From a bacterium (GTDB taxonomy: Bacteria; Patescibacteriota; Minisyncoccia; Phycocordibacterales; SBAW01), in NCBI GenBank assembly GCA_021813335.1, contig JAKALC010000033.1:1-7220 (forward strand): 7,220 bases of DNA, given 5' to 3'. A model generated the notes under the pieces. It worked only from the letters and a program-made list of their open reading frames with translations. It made no database searches and was not told the origin of the DNA. Shown here piece after piece: positions 1 to 4,803 of the stretch. Within the stretch, counting starts at the first letter, position 1. The number at the start of each line of letters is the position of its first letter. The translations under genes and the position numbers were made by a program.

Positions 1-526
1 CATTCGGCAGGGGTCGGTCCTCGTGACGGGCGCCACGACCGGGTTCCCTATGTGGGCCGCCATCGGTGCCAAGGAACTCGACGGTTTCTCACTCGGCTTC
101 TCTCCCGCCGCATCAGAAAAAGAACACGTCGAGATCTACAACCTCCCCGTCGATTTTATGGATGTCATCGTCTACACCGGCTTCGGCTTCCCGGGCCGCG
201 ACCTTATCCTCACGCGCTCCGCTGACGCCGTGCTCTTCGGCTGCGGGCGCATCGGCACCATCCACGAATTCACGATCGCGTTCGAAGAAGAAAAGCCGAT
301 CGGCATCCTCGAGGCGCAGTGGGACACCGACAAGGTCATCAAGGTGATCCTCGAGAACGCGCACCGGGGCGGGGAAGACCGCATCATCTTCGACACCGAT
401 CCCAAGGCGCTCGTCGAGCGCGTCATCGAGAAGGTCGAGAAGGACCGCGTCCACCGCGCGCAGATGTATCTCGAGCCGGGCAAGCCGAAGCCGGGCGATA
501 TCGATACGACAACCTGGACAGGATAA
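1..526 (+). CDS. SLOG/LOG-family (lysine decarboxylase-like fold) protein, 5'-truncated
   Basis: The reading frame is open from the left edge (codons in phase with base 2) and ends at TAA 524-526, leaving 174 visible residues. A GTG at 23-25 could be read as a start, but it lies inside the conserved Rossmann segment (SVLVTGATTGFPMWAAIGAK), so the true start is outside the window. The segment DAVLFGCGRIGTIHEF matches the family's PGGxGTxxE nucleotide-binding loop, but with GCG in place of PGG and the GT and E retained. The C-terminal part is an ordinary alpha/beta tail ending in a charged helix (ALVERVIEKVEKDR). Relatives bind or hydrolyse nucleotides (cytokinin riboside 5'-monophosphate phosphoribohydrolase in true LOGs). 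Because the signature is altered and the N-terminus is missing, the substrate cannot be named. The gene is convergent with rplT and shares its terminator. The fold assignment is fairly secure; the activity is unknown. Confidence 0.8.
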   Translation, partial: IRQGSVLVTGATTGFPMWAAIGAKELDGFSLGFSPAASEKEHVEIYNLPVDFMDVIVYTGFGFPGRDLILTRSADAVLFGCGRIGTIHEFTIAFEEEKPIGILEAQWDTDKVIKVILENAHRGGEDRIIFDTDPKALVERVIEKVEKDRVHRAQMYLEPGKPKPGDIDTTTWTG

Positions 527-561
527 CGAAAACCCCCGCCGTACGGCGGGGGTTTTCGTTA
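524..561. terminator. Perfect 38-bp palindrome: bidirectional terminator shared by the LOG-like gene and rplT
   Basis: Every base from 524 to 561 pairs with its partner. The arms are 19 nt each, reading TAACGAAAACCCCCGCCGT and its exact reverse complement. The GC core (CCCCCGCC/GGCGGGGG) is flanked by AAAA on the left and TTTT on the right, so either strand gives a stem followed by a U-tract. The outermost three bases on each side are the TAA stop codons of the two convergent genes. The transcript hairpin would have at most a four-base loop, with the outer A-U pairs supplying the U-tract. Confidence 0.9.
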
Positions 562-909
562 GGAGATCTTTTTCGCGATACGCGCGAAGGTCTCGGGATG
601 ATTTTCTGCGAGATGAGAAAGCATCTTGCGGTTGACGGCGATACCTTTCTTTTTGAGGGCGCCGATGAATTTGCTGTACGAGAGCTTCTCGTTCACGCCG
701 TCGAGACCGGCGTTGATGCGGACGTTCCAGAGCTTGCGGAAGTCGTTCTTCTTGTCGCGGCGATGAGCGAAGGCGTACTTGCCGGCGTGTACGATGGCCT
801 CGTATGCCGCGCGCTCCTTCTTGGAGCGGGCGAAGCGATAGCCCTTCGTGCGTTTCAGAACATTCCTGCGGGTTTTCGCGGACCCAACACCGCCTTTTAC
901 ACGTGCCAT
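559..909 (-). CDS. rplT: Large ribosomal subunit protein bL20
   Basis: This 116-residue protein has the usual L20 length and the canonical sequence. It starts MARVKGG, followed by the basic N-terminal extension (RRNVLKRTKGYRFARSKKERAAYEA) that threads into 23S rRNA. The globular domain follows, with the family pattern RRDKKNDFRKLWNVRINAG and then YSKFIGALKKKGIAVNRKMLSHLAENHPETF. L20 is needed early in 50S assembly. It is the last gene of infC-rpmI-rplT, 24 nt after the rpmI stop. The ATG at 907-909 is fixed by homology, but those 24 nt contain no recognisable Shine-Dalgarno sequence, unlike rpmI. Translation may depend on coupling or reinitiation. The stop codon forms the outer end of the shared terminator palindrome. 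In other bacteria L20 represses its own operon; I see no obvious copy of that leader structure here. Confidence 0.97.
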   Translation of the reverse strand: MARVKGGVGSAKTRRNVLKRTKGYRFARSKKERAAYEAIVHAGKYAFAHRRDKKNDFRKLWNVRINAGLDGVNEKLSYSKFIGALKKKGIAVNRKMLSHLAENHPETFARIAKKIS

Positions 910-933
910 AACAGTATGACTAGCAACTAATGG

Positions 934-1134
934 TTATACCCGGCTCTTGGCCGCGGTCGCAATAAAGCGCTGATGAACTTTCGCGGACAGGGAAAGAACC
1001 TGCGTGCGGCGGCGCTTCAGCTGCCCCGCGCGGTTCTCTTTCGCGTTGAAATGATTCTGTCCGGGCTTGCGCGCGACGATCTTGCCGTTGCGCGTAATTT
1101 TGAGCCGTTTGGTGAATGATTTGTTCGTTTTCAT
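934..1134 (-). CDS. rpmI: Large ribosomal subunit protein bL35
   Basis: This small, very basic protein (66 residues) matches L35 along its length. It has MKTNKSFTKRLKITRNGKIVARKPGQNHFNAKEN followed by RAGQLKRRRTQVLSLSAKVHQRF. It is a structural component of the 50S subunit. The ATG at 1132-1134 is supported by an AGGA Shine-Dalgarno sequence 7 nt upstream. That AGGA overlaps the infC stop (TAGGA, with TAG at 1144-1146), so infC and rpmI are tightly spaced and probably translationally coupled. Its place between infC and rplT is the conserved bacterial order. A longer overlapping frame on the same strand (920-1300) is a shadow. Confidence 0.96.
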   Translation of the reverse strand: MKTNKSFTKRLKITRNGKIVARKPGQNHFNAKENRAGQLKRRRTQVLSLSAKVHQRFIATAAKSRV

Positions 1135-1143
1135 ACGAGTGTC

Positions 1144-1662
1144 CTACTTCTGTTTTCCCGCGCTCTCGAGGACCGTCGTGAGCCCTTTGGGGCTTTTCGC
1201 TATCGGGTCCGCGAGCTTGTATTCTGCGGGGATGAGCTTCAAGAACCGTTCCAGCCGTTCCTTGAGGAACGCGAACTCCATATACTTGTAGCGGCCCCAC
1301 AGGAACAGATCGACTTTGACCCGATGACCTTCACCGAGCCACTGCGCGGCCTTTTTGGCCTTCAGCGCGAGATCGTGGTCGCCAGTCCCTATCTTGACCT
1401 GGACGCTCTTGGTCTCGGTCGAGTGGGATTTCGCCTTCATTTCACGCCGTTTTTTCTGCTCCGTGTAATGGAATTTACCATAATCCATTATTTTTGCAAC
1501 TGGCGGGACAGCATTCGGCGATATCTCGATAAGGTCGAGTCCAGCGTCCTGGGCGCGTCCGAGGGCCTCGGAAAGGGAGAGAACCCCGATATTTTCTCCT
1601 TCGGGGCCGATGACACGCACCTCGGAAGCGCGTATCTGATGGTTGATGCGTACCGTATCCAA
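1144..1662 (-). CDS. infC: Translation initiation factor IF-3, with a TTG start
   Basis: IF3 binds the 30S subunit, discriminates the initiator tRNA and start codon, and prevents premature 50S joining. From TTG 1660-1662 the protein has 172 residues, a normal IF3 length. The N-terminal domain has RINHQIRASEVRVIGPEGENIGVLSLSEAL and then DLIEISPNAVPPVAKIMDYGKF, both strongly family-like. A basic linker leads to the C-terminal domain (VQVKIGTGDHDLALKAKKAAQWLGEGH, KSPKGLTTVLE). The frame stays open up to a TTG at 1699-1701, which would add 13 residues, but I prefer 1662 because GAGGG at 1667-1671 lies 4-5 nt before it and homology begins three codons later. No ATG is available near the expected start, in keeping with infC's known use of rare initiation codons in other bacteria. 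It is the first gene of infC-rpmI-rplT. It lies 56 nt after the GH18 gene, and thrS is not next to it. Confidence 0.95.
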   Translation of the reverse strand: MDTVRINHQIRASEVRVIGPEGENIGVLSLSEALGRAQDAGLDLIEISPNAVPPVAKIMDYGKFHYTEQKKRREMKAKSHSTETKSVQVKIGTGDHDLALKAKKAAQWLGEGHRVKVDLFLWGRYKYMEFAFLKERLERFLKLIPAEYKLADPIAKSPKGLTTVLESAGKQK

Positions 1663-1666
1663 CGTG

Positions 1667-1671
1667 CCCTC
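1667..1671 (-). promoter_or_regulatory. Ribosome binding site GAGGG deciding the infC TTG start
   Basis: On the minus strand GAGGG is followed by CACG and then TTG (1660-1662). The candidate upstream TTG at 1699-1701 has only GC-rich sequence ahead of it with no clear purine SD, so this site favours the shorter IF3. Confidence 0.55.
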
Positions 1672-1692
1672 AAGGATACCGCGGAAGGAGCC

Positions 1693-1707
1693 GGCGCGCA
1701 ACGCGCC
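1693..1707 (-). other. Small GC hairpin in the GH18-infC gap, with a TTG codon as its loop
   Basis: GGCGCG and CGCGCC form a perfect 6-bp stem around a 3-nt loop. On the minus strand the loop is TTG, the alternative upstream infC start. No U-tract follows, so it is not a classical terminator. In a run-through transcript it would mask the upstream TTG while leaving the GAGGG site at 1667-1671 free. The stem is visible in the sequence; any role is speculative. Confidence 0.3.
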
Positions 1708-1718
1708 CGCCCGCTGCC

Positions 1719-2801
1719 TTACGAGCGCACCGAGTACCAGACGTTAGGACGCTCGAGTCCCAGAGCCCACGCGGAGAACCCGTACATCCTATACTTTTTT
1801 ATAAGCGCCAGCTTGTACGCGATGCTGTCCGAATTTTCATACCACAGCGTGTAGTTTTGCCCCTTCTTCCAGTACTCGAGGTAGGGGACGTGATGCTTGA
1901 CGCTCCAGCGCACGAAGGGGCGGCGCGTATTGAACACGTGCTGGATGCCGGCATTCCCTCCCGCCTCGATGCGCTCGCCGGTCGTGTCGTTCCAGAGCCA
2001 GTAGTAGAGCGGGATGCCGAACGATATCTTTTCGGCGGGTATTTTCTTCAGGCTGAACTCAAGAACGCTCTTGTACCACGCCCATTCCGCCGGCGGACCG
2101 GCCGAAAGAGGATCGTCGTAGGACATAACGCTCACGAAATCGGCGCTTGTCCCCAGGGCCGCATAGTCGTACACGCCGACCCCGTTCTGCCAGAGGTTGT
2201 TGGTGTAGTCCGCCGGGTTCTCCGAGTGCTGCGCGAAGACGGCGACGCTCAGCGTAAGTCCTCTCGCGTGGAGCGCTTCCGCCGTCTTCGCGACGAACGC
2301 CGAGAACGCGGCGCGATACGACGCATCCATCTGCTCGAAGTCGATCTGCCAGCCCCAGTAGCCGTTCCTCTGCGCTTCCGCGATGAGCGCCGCTATGGCG
2401 GCGTCCTGCTTACCCGGGTCGCTAAGAAGCGCTTGATAGGCGCCGCGGGAGAACCCGTCGTTCGTAACGAGCGGCATCACCCGAACGCCGTTCTTCTGTG
2501 CCGCGGCGAGAAGGGCGGGGTCGACCGATCCCACGAGCTCGCCCGTATCGTAAAGGCCGTAGGTCTGCGGCGCGAAAATATCGATCGATTTTATATGCTC
2601 GAGGAACGATTTCTTCGCGAGGTGCCCGCCCTGGTAGTAGAAAAGCCGCATCATACGGTACGGCGCCGGGCGCTCCGTCTTCGTCGGCGAGGGGGCGGCA
2701 GCGCTCGCGTGGGGAAGGAGCGCGCCGTACGCGGAAAGCGCGAGGACGGCGGCAGCGAGGGCGGCGGAGAGCCGGAGAACTATGCGCGTTCGTGTCCGCA
2801 T
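1719..2801 (-). CDS. Secreted GH18-type glycoside hydrolase (chitinase/YaaH-like fold)
   Basis: The protein has 360 residues. Residues 1-36 form a signal peptide: Arg-rich n-region (MRTRTRIVLR), hydrophobic stretch SAALAAAVLALSAYGALL, and a cleavage-like site around HASAAA. The rest is a single TIM-barrel domain of the GH18 class that acts on beta-1,4-linked GlcNAc-containing glycans. WGWQIDFEQMD (150-159) matches the DxxDxE strand-4 motif, with E156 as the likely general acid and D154 as its partner. VSVMSYDD (224-230) carries the conserved Tyr and Asp, and GFSAWALGLERPNVW (341-355) is the usual closing strand with its substrate-platform Trp. The first Asp of DxxDxE (expected at residue 151) is Trp. 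The start at 2801 is chosen because it gives the signal peptide and sits 7 nt from a -10 hexamer; the frame extends farther upstream but without protein-like sequence. A role in remodelling peptidoglycan or host-surface glycans is an inference. Confidence 0.88.
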   Translation of the reverse strand: MRTRTRIVLRLSAALAAAVLALSAYGALLPHASAAAPSPTKTERPAPYRMMRLFYYQGGHLAKKSFLEHIKSIDIFAPQTYGLYDTGELVGSVDPALLAAAQKNGVRVMPLVTNDGFSRGAYQALLSDPGKQDAAIAALIAEAQRNGYWGWQIDFEQMDASYRAAFSAFVAKTAEALHARGLTLSVAVFAQHSENPADYTNNLWQNGVGVYDYAALGTSADFVSVMSYDDPLSAGPPAEWAWYKSVLEFSLKKIPAEKISFGIPLYYWLWNDTTGERIEAGGNAGIQHVFNTRRPFVRWSVKHHVPYLEYWKKGQNYTLWYENSDSIAYKLALIKKYRMYGFSAWALGLERPNVWYSVRS

Positions 2802-2808
2802 AGGGTGT

Positions 2809-2814
2809 AGTATA
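2809..2814 (-). promoter_or_regulatory. -10 hexamer TATACT for the GH18 gene, predicting a leaderless mRNA
   Basis: TATACT on the minus strand ends 7 nt before the ATG at 2801. Normal -10 geometry would place +1 at about 2802, immediately before the start codon. No convincing TTGACA-like -35 is visible 16-18 bp upstream, where the sequence is GC-rich. Confidence 0.6.
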
Positions 2815-2841
2815 GCCCGCCTGAGGGGCGGCGGCGCGCGA

Positions 2842-2847
2842 TATAAT
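2842..2847 (+). promoter_or_regulatory. -10 consensus TATAAT for the P-type ATPase gene, predicting a leaderless mRNA
   Basis: A perfect TATAAT ends exactly 6 nt (GCGGAT) before ATG 2854-2856, so +1 is expected at the A of the start codon. No clear -35 is present at 2819-2824 (GCCTGA). In this GC-rich setting a perfect TATAAT at this position is unlikely to be chance. It also argues for the start at 2854 over the upstream in-frame ATG at 2782, which lies inside the divergent GH18 gene. Confidence 0.7.
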
Positions 2848-2853
2848 GCGGAT

Positions 2854-4695
2854 ATGAAGGAATTTTTGGTTCCGCCGCGGCGCGAATACGGCCTTATCTC
2901 CCTCGTCGCGGTGTTCCTCCTGGCAGAGATCTCTTTCCCCTCGCTCCGGCTGGCGCTTCTCGCTGTCTCGGCGCTCGGCTCCGTCCCGACGTTCTGGAGG
3001 GCGGTCGAAGCGGCCGCGCAGCGGAAGATAAGCATTGACACGTTCAACGCCTTCGCGCTCGCGGCCTCGTTCATAAGCGGTGAAGTGCGCTCATCGGCAT
3101 TCATCGTGCTGATGCTTTCCTCGGCCTCGCTTCTCGACTGGTACACGCAGTCGCGCTCCTCGCGAGCCATCGAGGAGATCTTGAAATTGAAGCCCCTCAA
3201 GGCGTCGCTCGAGCGCGGGGGAGAGGTCGTCGACGTTCCCGTGGGCGAGGTCTCCGCGGGCGACATCGTCGTCGTTCGCGCCGGAGCGCGCGTGCCGGTC
3301 GACGGCATCGTCGTGTTCGGGAACGCCTACGTGAACGAAGCATCGGTCTCCGGCGAATCGAAGCCCGTCGAAAAGGGCGTCGGAGCTGCCGTCGTGAGCG
3401 GGACTTTGAACGAATCGGGCGTCATCAAGGTCCGCGCGACGCGCGTCGGCAAAGATTCGACCGTCGAGCGTATGGCCGCTCTCGTCGCCGAGGCCGTGAA
3501 GCATAAGTCGCGCACCGAGAAGCTGGCGGACCGGTTCGCGCAGATCTTCCTGCCGCTCGTCCTTCTCGTCGGCATCGGCACGTACCTCGTTACCCGGAGC
3601 CTTCCTATGGTCGCAGCGCTCTTCCTCGTCGCCTGCGCGGACGATATGGCGGTCGCGATACCGCTCGCCGCGACGGCGGCCATCGGACAGGCGGCGAAGC
3701 GGGGCGTCATCATCAAGGGAAGCGAATGGCTTGAGGCTGTCGGGAAGATCCAGGTCCTCATTCTCGATAAAACGGGGACGCTCACCTACGGAAGGCCGGC
3801 CGTTGCCGCGGCGTCGCTTGAGGAAGGGTTCGATGCGGCGACTTTCTGGCGGCTTGTCGGTTCGGCTGAAAAATTCTCCGAGCATCCGGCCGGCCGCGCC
3901 GTTCTCGGGGAAGCACAACGCCTCGCGGGAAGCCTTCCCGATCCGGAAACGTTCGATGTACGCAAAGGAATGGGGGTCATAGCTCGCTCCGAGGGCCGCA
4001 GCGTCGCGGTCGGCAACGAAGAACTCGCGCGCTCCGAGGGTCTTCCGTTCGATGCGCGCCTGGAAGAGCGGCTCGAAAGCGAGCGGCGGCGCTACGCCGC
4101 GACGACGTTCCTCGTGTATATCGACCGGGCGTTCGCGGGGATGGTGACGGTCGCGGATACGCCGCGCCCCGAGGCGCGGGAAAGCCTGCGCCGGCTGCGA
4201 TCCATCGGTCTCGCGCGGGTGATGATGTTTACGGGAGACAATCAGAGCGTCGCAGCCAGCGTCGCGGAGCGCCTCGGCATCGAGGACGTTCTCGCGTCGA
4301 TGACGCCGGAGCGGAAGCTCCGCGAGCTCGAAGAGCTCACGAAAAAATATTCGGTCGGTATGGTGGGCGACGGCATCAATGACGCCCCGGCCTTGTCGCG
4401 GGCCAATATCGGCATCGCGATGGGCGAGGGAGGCACCGCGGTCGCGGTCGAGGCGGCCGACATCGTCGTCTTGACCGACGATCTCGCGCGCATTCCCGAG
4501 ATGATAGAGCTCGGCCGCAGGACGTCATCCGTCATCCGCGGCGATATGGTTATCTGGTTCCTCACCAATCTCGCGGGCTTCGCGCTCGTCTTCGCCGGCA
4601 TCGCCGGCCCCGCGCTTGCCGCGTTCTACAACTTCGCGACCGACTTCCTGCCGCTCTTCAACTCGGCGCGCCTGTTCCGTTCGCAGGCTTCGTGA
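2854..4695 (+). CDS. P1B-type cation-transporting ATPase with an altered metal-binding motif (CPC replaced by Cys-Ala-Asp)
   Basis: This 613-residue inner-membrane pump has all the ATPase hallmarks. The actuator loop is SGES (166-169). The phosphorylation site is DKTGTLT with D305. The P1B-specific HP dipeptide of the nucleotide domain is H344-P345 (SEHPAGRA). TGDN lies at 460-463 and GDGINDAP starts at 505. Four N-terminal membrane segments (about 12-96) precede the A domain. Two more lie at about 230-271, and a final pair lies near 565-605 and ends in the family-like NSARLF. There is no N-terminal HMA domain or His-rich tail. In the sixth membrane helix the usual ACPCALxxATP reads ACADDMAVAIP, so CPC becomes C261-A262-D263. 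A262 is 43 residues before D305, the spacing I recall for the motif Pro in CopA and SERCA, so the position is aligned and the Pro is truly absent. C261 is the only cysteine in the protein. Transport direction and substrate are unknown. Confidence 0.93.
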   Translation: MKEFLVPPRREYGLISLVAVFLLAEISFPSLRLALLAVSALGSVPTFWRAVEAAAQRKISIDTFNAFALAASFISGEVRSSAFIVLMLSSASLLDWYTQSRSSRAIEEILKLKPLKASLERGGEVVDVPVGEVSAGDIVVVRAGARVPVDGIVVFGNAYVNEASVSGESKPVEKGVGAAVVSGTLNESGVIKVRATRVGKDSTVERMAALVAEAVKHKSRTEKLADRFAQIFLPLVLLVGIGTYLVTRSLPMVAALFLVACADDMAVAIPLAATAAIGQAAKRGVIIKGSEWLEAVGKIQVLILDKTGTLTYGRPAVAAASLEEGFDAATFWRLVGSAEKFSEHPAGRAVLGEAQRLAGSLPDPETFDVRKGMGVIARSEGRSVAVGNEELARSEGLPFDARLEERLESERRRYAATTFLVYIDRAFAGMVTVADTPRPEARESLRRLRSIGLARVMMFTGDNQSVAASVAERLGIEDVLASMTPERKLRELEELTKKYSVGMVGDGINDAPALSRANIGIAMGEGGTAVAVEAADIVVLTDDLARIPEMIELGRRTSSVIRGDMVIWFLTNLAGFALVFAGIAGPALAAFYNFATDFLPLFNSARLFRSQAS

Positions 4696-4740
4696 CGATC
4701 CCGGGGCCCGTGTCTGCGCCCGCGGATCTCATCGCCAGTC

Positions 4741-4780
4741 CCTACGTTTAAAAAAGACGGCCATCTTTTTTAAAAGTAGG
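4741..4780. terminator. Bidirectional terminator between the ATPase and NRAMP-like genes
   Basis: Arms 4741-4757 (CCTACGTTTAAAAAAGA) and 4764-4780 (TCTTTTTTAAAAGTAGG) are complementary at 16 of 17 positions, around a 6-nt CGGCCA spacer. T6 and A6 runs in the arms give a U-rich stretch in both directions. It sits in the 106-nt gap between the convergent stop codons at 4695 and 4802. The stem is A/T-rich, unlike the GC-cored terminators elsewhere in the window. Confidence 0.75.
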
Positions 4781-4787
4781 GGGAGGG

Positions 4788-4803
4788 AGGGGGTGAAACC
4801 CCT
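4788..4803 (-). other. Short G/C hairpin overlapping the NRAMP-like stop codon
   Basis: AGGGG (4788-4792) pairs with CCCCT (4799-4803) around a 6-nt loop. On the minus strand this hairpin begins within the TAG stop (4802-4804), and the larger A/T-rich terminator stem follows it. It may help stop transcription or protect the mRNA 3' end. The preceding G-rich run on the plus strand (4778-4793) has only three G-tracts of three or more. Confidence 0.3.

Noticed and set aside
1790..1803. TATACT (plus) and TATAAA (minus) as promoters inside the GH18 3' end
   Set aside because: They come from the Lys-Lys-Tyr codons of the GH18 protein. The minus-strand box is over 130 nt from infC with no -35, and the plus-strand box leads to no gene.
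1857..2810. Long plus-strand open frame (317 codons) opposite the GH18 gene
   Set aside because: It is the antisense shadow of a well-supported GH18 gene; its product is Arg/Val/Glu-rich low-complexity sequence with no family features.
3091..3918. Minus-strand open frame of 275 codons inside the ATPase gene
   Set aside because: Antisense shadow; Asp/Arg-rich with no recognisable domain, while the plus strand carries all P-type ATPase motifs.
4778..4793. G-quadruplex in the G-rich run after the ATPase terminator
   Set aside because: Only three separate runs of three or more G are present, so a four-tract quadruplex is not supported.
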